This document shows positions 1 to 9,704 of a stretch of DNA of 64,000 nt, one piece after another. The notes beneath the pieces were generated by a model. It had not been told where the DNA came from. It did not search any database and saw nothing but the letters and a program-made list of their open reading frames with translations. The stretch's first letter is position 1. Every line of letters starts with the position of its first letter. The DNA is from Piezodorus guildinii (Eukaryota; Arthropoda; Insecta; Hemiptera; Pentatomidae): positions 173,910,900 through 173,974,899 of the forward strand of contig CM041292.1 of NCBI GenBank assembly GCA_023052935.1, read 5' to 3'. Position numbers and translations under genes: made by a program.

Positions 1-419
1 TGTCTCGCAAGCAAAGAAACGCAGGTCTCAAGGCGTTTCAATTGCTGCCGCTCAATGAGATCATGAGGTACCCATGTATCGAGCTTTTTTACTTTCCCAA
101 TACACTTTAAATGCCTGGAAACGGTAGATGCACTTGCATTAAGTTGTGCTGAGAGTCCTTTATCTGTTTTGTAGAGGTTTCCTTCTAATGTATGTTTGAG
201 GACATCGTTGTCTATTAGGGACGGAGGTCTTCCTCGGGGTAAGTTTTCCAAGTCGGTATCCCCAGCTGAAAACTTAGCAAACCAACGGCGAATGGTCCGT
301 TCATTAATACTCAATTCCCCAAACGCCTTGCAAATATTTCTAGCGGGATCAGCTGCTGAATGGCCGAGTTTAAACTCGTACAAAAATATTACTCGAAAAT
401 CGTGTGTTTCCGTGTTCAT
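1..419 (-). mobile_element. mariner-family transposase, N-terminal part (runs off left edge)
   Basis: The minus strand is open from an ATG at 419-417 to the window edge (139 codons). The product begins MNTETHDFRVIFLYEFKLGH, the usual start of a mariner transposase and its first helix-turn-helix. NERTIRRWFAKF and GRPPSLIDND follow around residues 46-80, then a second DNA-binding region with STVSRHLKCIGKVKKLDTWVPHDL near residues 105-125. The family binds its terminal inverted repeats and moves DNA by cut and paste into TA sites. The catalytic D34D domain would lie left of position 1 and cannot be judged. No stop or shift is seen in this part. Family assignment is from recalled motifs. Confidence 0.9.
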
Positions 420-539
420 ATTTGGAGGTATACTAAAAAGTGGGTAATGGATTGGGAAGCTAATGTTTATAATACAAAGGTAGAGGATTAGTAACTGTTT
501 ACTTTAAATATGTAAACATTCGGAAGAAAAAAACAGAGA

Positions 540-612
540 CCTGTAAAATCCTTTATGTATTTCAGAAACTATTAAAACGGACATTTCATTTGAAACAACC
601 CGACATTATTCT
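540..612 (-). repeat. probable terminal inverted repeat end of the mariner copy
   Basis: About 120 bases 5' of the transposase ATG, the minus strand reads GGGTTGTTTCAAATGAAATG, similar in layout to mariner terminal repeats. The partner repeat lies outside the window, so the boundary and the TA target site are not proven. Confidence 0.4.
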
Positions 613-619
613 GTTTCGA

Positions 620-1132
620 AATCACTTAGTTTGTGGCATCTCTCGAAAAACGAAGTTAGAATTTATACAAGAACTATCCCGACGGTTCTATACGGGTCTG
701 AAACTTGGTTGCTTATTTTGAAAACTGGTCAACGCCTTAAGATTTTCGAGAATAAAGTACTATGTAAAATATTTGTTCCAAAGGGAGATGTGGCCACTGG
801 CGAATTAAGGAGGTTATGCAACTTGAAATTATGGAGCTTGTACCATGTCAATATAATTGAGTTGAAAGGATCGCGGCGACTCAAATGGGCGTGTAAAGTT
901 AGTAGGCTCAGTTAAGAACGAATCCAGAAAAGTCAGTAGGCTCTGAACCGCCTGTTAAGCGGTAGACAGGGGAGCCGAGGCGTTGGTGGAAGGATTGTTT
1001 TGCCTGATCTCAGGGGCTTGGGCTTGACCGGTGATCATTGAACAAATCTATGTCGGCAACATTTGGTGGTATCGGCATCAAACCTTCTAGTTCGTTAAGC
1101 CTATCATTATCTTATCTTATCTTATCATTTTC
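620..1132 (+). pseudogene. RTE-like LINE 3' end (RT C-terminus plus microsatellite tail)
   Basis: Codons 631-915 encode IPTVLYGSETWLL, then FENKVLCKIFVPKGD and SRRLKWACKV. This is the order YGSETW / FERKILRKIFGP / RLRWAGHV found at the C-terminus of RTE-like LINE reverse transcriptases. It continues without a clean frame through GEPRRWWKDC near 975 and ends in a (TCTTA)n-like tail at about 1105-1129. The 5' end is truncated and the frame breaks after 915. The element is dead. Confidence 0.75.
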
Positions 1133-1289
1133 AAGTAATATACCTAAATTATCAGTACTTCTTTTTCTAATGTGAACCAGATTAAGAAGTACTTATTACA
1201 AATAAGATAAGTTTCGAGACGGGCATACGAACACGGAAGGCCAATTATTGCTATTCTGACCTCAGAAAGAACCTTAGCAATAAGGCCTT

Positions 1290-1665
1290 TTCTCTTCAGA
1301 CCAAGTGCCTTCTTTATACAGCACTTATACATCACTTTTGACGCATGCTTCGGAGACATAGATCCTGACTGATTCAGAGGAGAGGAAGCTTCTTATCTTT
1401 GAAAGGAAAATTGTGCGCCGTATTTTCGGAGCCATTAAGAGTAGGAGGCGCAATAACCGGGAGGTAAACCAATTATTTGGGGAAGAGAACGTCGTTCGTT
1501 TTGTAAAGTGTGGTGGCCTAAGATGGGCAGGCCACATTGCAAGGAGGGATGAGGAACAAAATCCCCAAAACTACTATTTGTTAATTTGATCCGGTCGAGA
1601 GACAGAGGAAGGCCAAGGCTGAGGTGGGAAGACGGCGCACAGTAGGGCGAGCCTATGCATTCGGT
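1290..1665 (+). pseudogene. second RTE-like LINE C-terminal fragment
   Basis: The frame reads SET*ILTDSEERKLLIFERK, then IVRRIFGAIKSRRRNNREVN and, further on, VKCGGLRWAGHIARRDEE (about 1348-1560). This is the same protein region as the fragment just upstream but a different sequence, so it is a separate, diverged copy. One TAG replaces the Trp codon of SETW, and the frame is lost after about 1580. Confidence 0.75.
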
Positions 1666-1759
1666 GGTCATAGGACCAATATCTGAAATATCGAATTTCC
1701 CCATATGTTTTGGGTAAAACTGTTCTTCTCGGTTTCTGCCATAATTGTCCATCATCAGT

Positions 1760-2220
1760 TATTTTTTTTAATTAAAAAATTCCACCTAAGGTATCTTATT
1801 AAAACGACCGTCCATAGAAAATGTCCTTTTTTAAAAAAAAATACAACTATTTTGATAACCAAAATTAATGAACCATCTTTATTCCGATGATTTAACTTTA
1901 TTATCATAATTTAAGGTTATGCTAAGGTAAGGCTTGAATTTTTATAGATTCTTAAAGTTTTTATTAATGAAAAACATAAAAAAAATTTAAAACATTCATA
2001 GCGAACATCGCCTAGAAATCTACCACCACAGAAATTAGCTAGAAGGTTTATAGTTTACTTTCCATTAATAATTACCTGCGAGCTCGTGCTGTTTCACGGG
2101 AAAAAGTTTTTTTTTTTAATTTTTTTCATTTTAGCTCTTGTTTTTTTTGTTTTTTCATACGTTGTCCCTATAAATTCCAGTTTCTTTGTTTTAAATGTTT
2201 GTTTATACTTTATGAACGTA
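1760..2220. other. AT-rich spacer, nothing recognised
   Basis: Homopolymer-rich AT DNA. I see no coding motif, tRNA boxes or repeat shared with the rest of the window. Confidence 0.5.
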
Positions 2221-2300
2221 CTAGCTGTTGCCCGCGACTTTGTCTGCGTCAATTTCTGTTATTATGATCGCTATTAAGAAGTTTTTATAAGAATATATAT
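2215..2300 (+). repeat. interspersed repeat scrap (GTTGCCCGCGACTTTGTCTG motif)
   Basis: The string TTGCCCGCGACTTTGTCTGC stands out as GC-rich in AT-rich DNA. It resembles a motif I recall from interspersed repeats of several arthropods. Only about 80 bases remain, so the parent element is uncertain. Confidence 0.3.
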
Positions 2301-2575
2301 GGTTGTCCTTAAAGTTCGTTGGACAAAAATTAAAATTGATGAACAGCTTAAAATTTATTTATTTAATCTACAAAATAGTTACTTATGTACCTTTCCCAAC
2401 GGCTTGGAAGATCCATTATCCATTTTTTCCAAAAATCACTGTCCTTACTCCTGAAGAACAATAAAAGATACGTTTTGACGTCATCTTCTGAAGAGTAAGA
2501 TTTCCCTAGTAGAAAGTTTTTGAGGGAACGGAAAAGATGGAAATCCGAAGGAGCAATGTCAAGTCATTGTCAGCA
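2300..2575 (-). pseudogene. mariner transposase C-terminal remnant
   Basis: The minus strand reads DIAPSDFHLFRSLKNFLLGK, then SYSSEDDVKTYLLLFFRSK and DFWKKWIMDLPSRWERYISN before a TAA near 2360. This is the mariner C-terminus: APSD carries the third catalytic Asp and LPSRWxRY is the conserved tail. The subfamily differs from the copy at 1-419. A minus-strand GGTTGTCCTTAAAGTTCGTT at 2303-2322 may be the inverted repeat. The first two catalytic Asp residues are absent or unreadable upstream, so this is a fossil. Confidence 0.8.
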
Positions 2576-3430
2576 ATAGTACGACATTAATTTTTTTTTT
2601 TTTCAAGTTTTCAGTCTTTCAGTTTTTTCTGTCTGTCACAATCCCTTTTTGCAATTATCCATACTCCATGTGTCCAAATTTAACAATTACCCTTGATAAA
2701 AAATATATGATGGATCCGGTCAAATGAGTCAGAATCTCGTCTCTTTGGTCCTTTTTTGAATGGTCGGCATTTTGTAACCTACCCGTTATGAGTTGACAGA
2801 CGTGTAGTTTTCATTTTACCATGACAGATCCTTTACGTAATAAAAATTTGGGTAAAATAGCTTGCACTTTTCGTTGCTGGCTCACGGAGTATCAGGATCA
2901 TTGATGGATGCGCTAGTGTTGTTTTTGCCGAGTATCAAAAACATCAGTAAAGTAGTTTCGGAGAAAAGCCGCCAACGGCGAAAAACGTATTTTTTTTTAT
3001 TCCTTATTCGGAATCTCGAATTTTTAGGAGGGTGAATTATTATTTTTTTTTTTTTTTTAGCTTGTGAATCAATTTTAGTTGAAAAAATAAAAGGTAAATT
3101 TTATTTTAAAAACCTGTACGAACTTTTCGGAAAATCCAATATTTTAAAGTACTTCGTAAATGATATTTTGGGTTTTATTTTCTTGTGGCAGAAGAACTTA
3201 CTGATTTACTCCGCAAACCGATCTTGACGTAAATCGATTCCTAGGTGTTGAAAAGTTGTCCCTTGTGATTTATTAATTATTAGGACAAAAATAACAACGG
3301 TAAATTAAATTATTTTAAAATTAAAATGTAAATCATTTGAAATTATTGGGATGAGGTTAATTCCATCCGTCTTTTCCACATTTTCCTCTGATTCTTCGCT
3401 CATATTAGTCGCAGCGGGGTGTTATATATA
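2575..3430. other. AT-rich spacer, possible decayed transposon body
   Basis: No open frame or recognisable motif was found. The part next to 2575 may be the unrecognisable 5' half of the mariner remnant. Long T-runs occur near 2590 and 3040. Confidence 0.35.
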
Positions 3431-3436
3431 TAGGGT

Positions 3437-3447
3437 AGTGAGAGAGG

Positions 3448-3519
<72 letters not shown>

Positions 3520-3533
3520 AGAGAGAGGATGTG
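3437..3533 (+). repeat. (GA)n microsatellite
   Basis: An almost pure GA dinucleotide run of about 95 bases with a few GG interruptions. The apparent Arg-Glu and Leu-Ser open frames across it are artefacts of the repeat. Confidence 0.97.
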
Positions 3534-3734
3534 GGGTGAGGAGGAGAGTAGAGAGGTTGATGACAAGCTCATCCTCCAGAGTAATGGCATTAATCTATCT
3601 TTTCTGAAAGTGACAACATTGCGTCACGTGTGTCAGTCACCGTAACTTATTTAAAAATTATAACTCCCTTTAAGCTTATTTGCAAAGTTGGTAGTAAACA
3701 TTTTTATATAAGACTATAAAAACCAGTAAAAAGA

Positions 3735-3990
3735 CAGATCTTGAAATAAATACGGATAAGGCGAAATATAAGGTTAGCAGTAGGAACGGTGACAAGCTAG
3801 GTGAGATTGATATATCAGGATATGCGTATGACATGTGGATGAATTTAGATATTTAGGATCTATGAAAACTACAAAAAACGAAATGCTGGAGGAAGTAGAG
3901 CCAAGGTTAAAGGCAAGAAGTGGGTGTAATTATTCGGTTTAAATAATATAGATCGTGCTCTTTTAATAATGGTCTAAAGCCTAGAATGGA
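3735..3990 (+). pseudogene. RTE-like LINE RT fragment (thumb region)
   Basis: The frame gives LEINTDKAKYKVSSRNGDKL, then GEIDISGYAYD and, after a break, EMLEE-like sequence. This matches the 'L.IN..KTK.M..SR' plus 'F.YLGS' segment of RTE-like reverse transcriptases. Stops appear from about 3855, so it is a short dead piece. Confidence 0.6.
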
Positions 3991-4014
3991 TTAAACTGTT
4001 CTAACTGGCGTCTA

Positions 4015-4376
4015 GAACCTGTGAAAAATTGTCGCTCCTACGAGCTACGATTTTGCGAGTTTAATCAAAATCGTTAGAGGCGTTTTTGAGAAAACCGCAA
4101 AAAGGTGTAAAATTCATAGTATAATGTGGCTCTTCTGGTAAGCCGATTTTGATGGTGGTGAAAAGTTTCTGTTACACCTCTATAAAATTTCGGTTACATA
4201 GGACTTTGCGTTTACGCGCTAGAGTTACCACACACGGACACACACAGATCTTTTTGTGGGACTTGGTAATTTGGACTCTGGGGACCCTAAAACGCATATT
4301 TTCGTTGAAAACTCATATTCGAGGATTTTCACGATCGCAATACTTTCTTCGAAATATATAGGTAAGTGAAAGTAAA
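4015..4376 (+). mobile_element. repeat family A, copy 1 (right part)
   Basis: The block runs from a GAGTTTAATCAAAATCGTTA-like box through a TGGCTCTTCTGGTAAGC box, an AC-rich stretch and GGACCCTAAAACGC, and ends at AGGTAAGTGAAAGTAAAA. The same order of boxes recurs about ten times in the window in both orientations. No coding capacity is seen. It is probably a non-autonomous DNA element. Confidence 0.7.
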
Positions 4377-4384
4377 AATTTATG

Positions 4385-5333
4385 TTCAAAACAAACATGT
4401 TCTTTTATGTTCAAAAACAAAAAATTTCTTTAAAAATATATTTTTTCAGTTTTATCCTTTAAAAAATATGTTTTTAAATTTTTTTTTTGTTATTGAACAT
4501 AAAAGAAGTAATATACATGTATGATATAAAAGCTAAAAAATTTAGAAAAAATATTATCTTATACTCAAGCTTTTAAAAGTTAATAGAGAGTAGTGAAAAG
4601 AAGATAAAACTAACTAATTATTTTAGATAACCATATAATAGATTTTCTAATAAAACACATGTTTCTATATAAGCTTGAGTATAAGATAATATTTTTTCTA
4701 AAATCTTTAGCTTTCCAACAGTATATCATACATGTATATTACTGCTTTTATGGTCAAAAACAAAAAATTTCTTTAAAAATATATTTTTTCAGTTTTTTCC
4801 TTTAGTTGGGTATCGAATTAATTAAATTTATATATTTACCTGTTTTTCATCAGTGGTAACAAGATAATATAGTAAAAAATAATTTTTTTAGAATCAACAA
4901 AATTAAAGGTACTGTAGAGAAAGAAAATTTAAAATATCGGTATTTAAGCCCTGTCAGACCATTTTAATCAGAATGAAATCTACATGATATAAAAACACAT
5001 TAAATTTTAAGAGTTTAAACAAAATCGTCGGAATCGTTTTCGAGAAAATCGAAAAAAGGTGCAATATGCATAGTACAAAGTGGCTCTTCTGGTAAGCTCA
5101 TTTTGATGAAAAAGGTATTGTAACGTCTCGGGCGTATGTTTGTCTTAAATATGAAATTTCAATTTCATAGGACTTACCGTTTCCGCCCGGGAGTTACCAC
5201 ACACACAGACCTTTTTTGGTTATTTGGACTCAGGGGACCCTAAAATGTGTATTTCCGTTGAAAATTGGAATTCGAAAATTTTCACGATCGCAATAGTTTC
5301 CCTTACTATATATAGTAAGTGAAAGTAAAAAAT
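4385..5333 (+). mobile_element. repeat family A, copy 2, with internal inverted duplication
   Basis: It carries the full set of family A boxes (GAGTTTAAACAAAATCGTCG, TGGCTCTTCTGGTAAGCTCA, GGGGACCCTAAAATG) and ends at AGTAAGTGAAAGTAAAAA. Its left half contains a large imperfect palindrome: about 4490-4575 is repeated in inverse orientation at about 4665-4770, with a 90-100-base spacer. A partial family A copy has apparently been joined head-to-head with this one. Confidence 0.65.
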
Positions 5334-5634
5334 AGGTTAAAACCCCTACTAGATTCATAGTATATTCTTTTTCCCTGTCTGAGAGAAATGGAGTGTTTTA
5401 ATTTTTTGTTTGAGTTATGATTTCGGATATTACTCTTTTAAAGACAACTCAAGAAATTCGTTAAACGAAGTTATTTATATTATGTAGGTTTGATTAAAAT
5501 TCATAGTAGTTGCTATGCTATGCTATAGACTATTCTTTTGAGAAGTGTCATAGACTTAATCACTGTTCAATGAACCCGTAACTCTACTGTTTTCACGTTT
5601 GATTTAATCTGTTCTAATAATAAAACAATCACAG

Positions 5635-5953
5635 TCAGAGATTTTCATTCCGAAAATATTTTATATTTTATTCAATATATTATTCAAAACAAATAAGTCG
5701 AATCGAGTGAAAAGGGTTCATATTGTAACAAAGATATCAATCTATAAGTTGGAGGGATTCTATAGAGCCCTAAATCAACAGCGGTCGGACAATCTTATTG
5801 GATACAATATTTCGTATCATGTGCACGAAAGCAATAAAAAATTTATTACTCCGGATTTAGGTTCTCAATTCTTATCAGTCACGATATCATTTTTCGCAGT
5901 ATTACGAGTTGAAATTGTATCATCTGAACTATTTATGTGTGAAACGAAAAATA
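5635..5953 (+). CDS. candidate host-gene internal exon, unrecognised product
   Basis: An open frame runs from 5605 to 5970. Within it, 5635-5953 is preceded by a branch-point-like CTAATAA and CACAG, and followed directly by the consensus donor GTAAGT. The product includes YKLEGFYRALNQQRSDNLIG and ITPDLGSQFLSVTISFFAVL. It matches no family I know. The donor leaves one base (phase 1), the phase needed by the exon-like blocks at 6710 and 8211. An open frame of this length can occur by chance here, so the call rests on the phase agreement. Confidence 0.25.
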
Positions 5954-6054
5954 GTAAGTTTTTTCATTAGGCTGCGATAAGGCTTTAAGAATTTTATGCA
6001 TTTCCAGTTATTTAAATATTGGATATAAAGAATTTTAAATATTAAAGAATATGT

Positions 6055-6500
6055 TTAAAGTATTATTGGTTTATTATTTTAAATAATGAACCTTTGTAAT
6101 CGACCAGAAAAGAAAAAAAAATTGAGGGCTTACATTATAAGATGCTTAGAACCCAAATAACAAATTTAAAAAAATCCGTTAGTCCGCCGCCCGCCGTACG
6201 CGGCCTATCTCCGAAACTACTGGACCAATTGTTTTGAAATTTGCCTCAAAAATACTAGGGCATGCATGCATGCAGCGATGATCCTAACACCTAGACGTTG
6301 ATATCATCTGGTTATTTTTAAAATGGGTGATTTAAAGTGATTTAATTCAATAACTCAGTTATTTTTGAAAATAGGAAAAATATAATCTGTATATCAATTA
6401 TAATAGATACAATTCCACCAAAAATCGGTTATTATTGAAGATGGAGAAAACCGAAAAGACTTTTGAGATCAAGACAACGCGATGAACAAAGAGAAGAAAA
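6055..6500 (+). repeat. repeat family B, copy 1
   Basis: It starts with TGGTTTATTATTTTAAATAA and AACCTTTGTAATCGACC, then an A-run, a CCGCCG-rich box with CGGCCTATCTCCGAAACTAC, and CTAACACCTAGACGTTGATA. AATAACTCAGTTATTTTTGA follows. The same order is seen at 9705-10040, and its head recurs at 43290 and 59570. It is non-coding and the element type is unknown. Confidence 0.6.
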
Positions 6501-6709
6501 AAATCTTATATGGTCAAGCTACAACTTATAAGAGATGTGACTATATACATTTGTAGGAATAATATTTTTGAAAACATAAAAACTAATATAAATTAGAGAT
6601 ATACCATTATAACAGCGATACCAAAATGTGAAAAATTGAATTTTTTTTTTCATTTTTACTTCCATAAGTAAAAATAACATTTTATCATTATTTTTTTTTT
6701 ACTTTTTAG

Positions 6710-6795
6710 GTTCTCCTGAGTCAAAAGATGACTTGTTGTTAAGGCGTTCTCCTCACCCCCTTAATCTGCTAGGAGAAGGAGTAGAAGAGAAATAG
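6710..6795 (+). CDS. candidate alternative last exon (exon A), unrecognised
   Basis: A T-rich tract ending ACTTTTTAG (6700-6709) precedes a GC-richer block. After two completing bases it reads SPESKDDLLLRRSPHPLNLL then GEGVEEK and TAG at 6793-6795. Only this frame is open. GTAAGTATA overlaps the stop and is a good donor, but splicing there into the block at 8211 would put a stop at the junction. A terminal exon therefore fits better. The product is unknown. Confidence 0.2.
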
Positions 6796-7078
6796 TAAGT
6801 ATAGGTGAGGTATTGAAAACATCTCTTCTTAAGCTCTTATAAACATTGTTGATTTATTTATTAATTTCAATGGAGGAAATGTAATTTTTTGTATTGAAAT
6901 AAAAACATTTTTAAAAAAAATATCGATGACCACTTTTATTGTTATAATCTGTTGATACATGTTCGTTTAGAGAAATATGAGGCAGCCTTAAAATTAATTT
7001 TTCACTACCACGAAAAACTCAACTGCGTGTTTCACTGGTGATTTCAATAAACACTCCAGATTTTTGTAAATATTTTTA

Positions 7079-8170
7079 ATCAATTACAGAAGAAGAAAAT
7101 AAACTTTATTTACATTTTTACATATTGACAAAATATTTATAAATGATTTCGGATGAGACATCCTTACAATCATCAAATGTTTGGTTCATTAGGTAGTTAT
7201 AATCTAATTATCTAATCCATAATTAGTAGTAAAATTAAATTGATATTAACTATGGTAGTAGGAAAAACTAAATAAAAAACCTACATATAAAAAACAAAAA
7301 CAAAAAACAAAACAAAAAAAACAGATAACACAATTGATAATATAAACTTAGAAATTAAAATAAACTAGCTTAAGTTAGCAACACATGTTTAGTTCTTTTA
7401 TGAGTGTAGCGTTTTAGAGATGCTTTATTATAGTTACCAATTTCCTTTATTAAAGGATTTTTGGAAACTGGTGTTTTACTGAAGTAAGAAGCTGTTTGAG
7501 TATGGACAAAATGTTTAATTGTTGGCAGCTGTAAGTCCTGGAGCATAGATGATATTTTAGTGTAGCGGGGGTAATTGTTAATTATCCGCATTGATAGATT
7601 TTGAATTCTTTCAAGTTTTTGGTAGTTAGACAAGCAGGTTGAGCTCCAGACTGGCGAGGCGTATGTAATTAACGGGCGAATAACTGATTTGTATATTATT
7701 AATTTGTTATGAGAGCTCAAATGGGATTTTTTGTTGAAGTATGGGAACATTTTAAATATTATTTTTTTGGCTTTATCGATTTTTCTATTGATATGGTCTG
7801 TGAATCTAAGAGATTTGTCTAATGTTACGCCTAGGTACTGTACGGATTTTGACCAAGGGATGAGAGCTGAATTTATCTTGATTTGGTGGTTGATTTGTGG
7901 GCGACGTTTAGTGAAAAGAATTGCTTCGGATTTGGTGGGATTAATTTTCAATTTCCATTTTATGCAATATTTGTGAAATTTTTTAAAATATTGTTGAAGG
8001 CGATTCACTTTTGTATCGATGCGATATGATGAGGTATACAATGCTGTATCATCAGCGTATAATGACCTCGTCACAAATGGATGGGCTGGTAAATCAGAAA
8101 TGAACAAATTAAATAGGATTGGAGATAGGCAAGAGCCTTGAGGAAGACCCGCTGAGATGGATCAATTACA
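7079..8170 (-). mobile_element. Jockey-like LINE insertion with TSD, 5'-truncated
   Basis: ATCAATTACA at 7079-7088 is repeated at 8161-8170 and brackets 7089-8160 as a target-site duplication. The minus-strand element starts inside the RT with SISAGLPQGSCLSPILFNLF and runs to a non-coding tail with AATAAAGTTTATTTTC and a (TTC)n end beside the left TSD. Truncation by incomplete reverse transcription is usual for this class. The insertion lies between the exon-like blocks at 6710 and 8211, where it would be intronic. Confidence 0.9.
7370..8159 (-). CDS. Jockey-like reverse transcriptase, C-terminal part
   Basis: The frame is open from the truncation point to the stop at 7370. Motif B (AGLPQGSCLSPILFN) comes first, then the catalytic YADDTALY box about 25 residues later. 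WKLKINPTKSEAILF, SVQYLGVTLDKSLRFTDHI and the tail LIIYKSVIRPLITYASPVW follow. This order is that of Jockey-group non-LTR elements. No internal stop occurs over about 260 codons, so the insertion is fairly young. The endonuclease and RT fingers are missing, so it cannot act on its own. Confidence 0.9.
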
Positions 8171-8210
8171 TATGACCCATTTTTGTCTGTTACACGTTGT
8201 TATGTTTCAG

Positions 8211-8380
8211 GTAATATTTTATTCCGTCCTCCCAAAACGAAAAAGGACGACCCAAGCGCTTTGCTTCTTACTAGTAAAAAAAAACCGAGCAAACCATTTA
8301 AGGATGGTGCTTCTCCTAAGGCAGCATCGCCATACACAATTTGGTTAACTGTTGCAGCGGATTTTCCTTTTGGGAAATAA
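8211..8380 (+). CDS. candidate alternative last exon (exon B), unrecognised
   Basis: The block follows TTATGTTTCAG, a good acceptor just beyond the LINE target-site copy. It starts with two bases that complete a codon, then reads NILFRPPKTKKDDPSALLLT, then SKKKPSKPFKDGASPKAASP and ends in FPFGK plus TAA at 8378-8380. The sequence is GC-richer than its surroundings and is not shared with any repeat here. The minus strand of the same bases is also open (about 8200-8592), which weakens the case. The product is unknown. Confidence 0.3.
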
Positions 8381-8457
8381 AAAATCATTAAATGACGAAA
8401 ATGAATTTTTTCCTCTTCCATTGAATCTCGGTTGCAACTGATACATAAGAAAATCTT

Positions 8458-9372
8458 AACTAATCCTTTTTTACTTTCACTTACTATATATAGTAAGGGG
8501 AAGTATTGCGATCGTGAAAATTTTCGAATTCCAGTTTTCAACGGAAATACACGTTTTAGGGTCCCCTGAGTCCAAATAATCAAGTCCCGCAAAAAGGTCT
8601 GTGTGTGTGTGTGTGTGTGGTAACTCCCGGGCGGAAACGTAAGTCCTATGAAACTGAAATTTCATATTTAAGACAACTATACGCCCGAGACGGGACAAAA
8701 CTTTTTTCATCAAAATGAGCTTACCAGAAGAGGCACTTTATACCATGCATTTTGCACCTTTTTTCGATTTTCTCGAAAACGGTTCCGACGATTTTGATTA
8801 AACTCGCTATATCGATGTAAAATTTAATGGGCTGTTATATCATGTAGGTTTTATTTGGATAAAAATGGTCTGACAGGGCTTAAATACCGATATTTTAAAT
8901 TTTCTTCCTCTAAAGTACCTTTAATTTTGTAGATTCAATAATAATAACTAGATTATCTTGTTAACGCTGATGAAAAACATTTAAATATATAAATTGGATA
9001 AATCCGATACCCAACTAAAGGAGAAAACAGAAAAAATATTTTTTTAATGCAATTTTTCGTTTTTGAACATAAGAGCAGTAATATACATGTATGATATACC
9101 GTTGGAAAGCTAAAGATTTTAGAAAAAATATCATCTCATGCACACGCTTTTAGAAGTTAATAGAGAGTGATGAGAAGAAGATAAAACTAACTGATTATTT
9201 TAGATAATAAAATAAAAGATTTTTTAATAAAACACATGTTTCTATATAAATTAAATTTATTTAATTCTTTAATAGGTTCACGTATTTTTAACTCTAACTC
9301 TATTTGAAAATTCTTTCATTGATTTTTCAAATTGATGTAAGTGAAAGTCGTGTGTTGCCCGCACCAGATTTT
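8458..9372 (-). mobile_element. repeat family A, copy 3 (near full length)
   Basis: This is the best complete copy, about 915 bases. Its plus-strand left end is TTTTACTTTCACTTAC and its right end is GTAAGTGAAAGTCGTGTG, giving inverted repeats of about 12-13 bases set slightly inside a GCCCGCACCA end. Between them lie the shared boxes, including GGGTCCCCTGAGTCC, a (GT)n run at 8600-8619 and CCGTTGGAAAGCTAAAGA. No open frame is convincing. Confidence 0.75.
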
Positions 9373-9419
9373 TAGAATATGTAAACATTATTGACCACGA
9401 TTCTATAAACACAGAGAGG

Positions 9420-9700
9420 ATTAAATTGAAATATTGAAAAACGCTAAGAACTTATTTTACAACCCAATGTGTCAACTTAAGTGTTCTGGTACTTGCTTTT
9501 GGGTTAATAAATCAAGAGGTTGTTGCGGTACAGTCTGCAATAATTCCCCCTATTCTGGAAACAGAGTGAAAATAAATTTCTGTTCCGATCCTTTGGCTCA
9601 ATTCCTATCCAGCTCCATCTTTCCCGCAGCGCAACACACAACTCTCGCAAAGTTGAAAATCTGAACTATCTTGAACCAATAGGCTTAAACTGTAGAGAAC
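9420..9700 (+). pseudogene. decayed Jockey-like LINE 3' fragment
   Basis: Traces of the usual C-terminus remain: TTTTACAACCCAATGTG (for QPMW), then DPLAQFLSSSIFP near 9590, equivalent to NPLAQSLSSSTHPY in the better copy at 41094. The frame is broken. A short Cys-rich reading of the region is a by-product of the decay. Confidence 0.5.
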
Positions 9701-9704
9701 AGCC

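Noticed and set aside
3351..3590. Open frames on both strands with Arg-Glu or Leu-Ser repeats
   Set aside because: They are readings of the (GA)n microsatellite.
8200..8592. 130-codon minus-strand frame
   Set aside because: It overlaps the better supported plus block at 8211-8380 and runs into a family A repeat. I kept it only as a caution against the plus-strand call.
9434..9664. Cysteine-rich small open frame (MCQLKCSGTCFW...) resembling a secreted peptide
   Set aside because: The bases align with the decayed C-terminus of the Jockey-like LINE (QPMW...NPLAQSLSSS); the cysteines arise from frame decay and there is no signal peptide.
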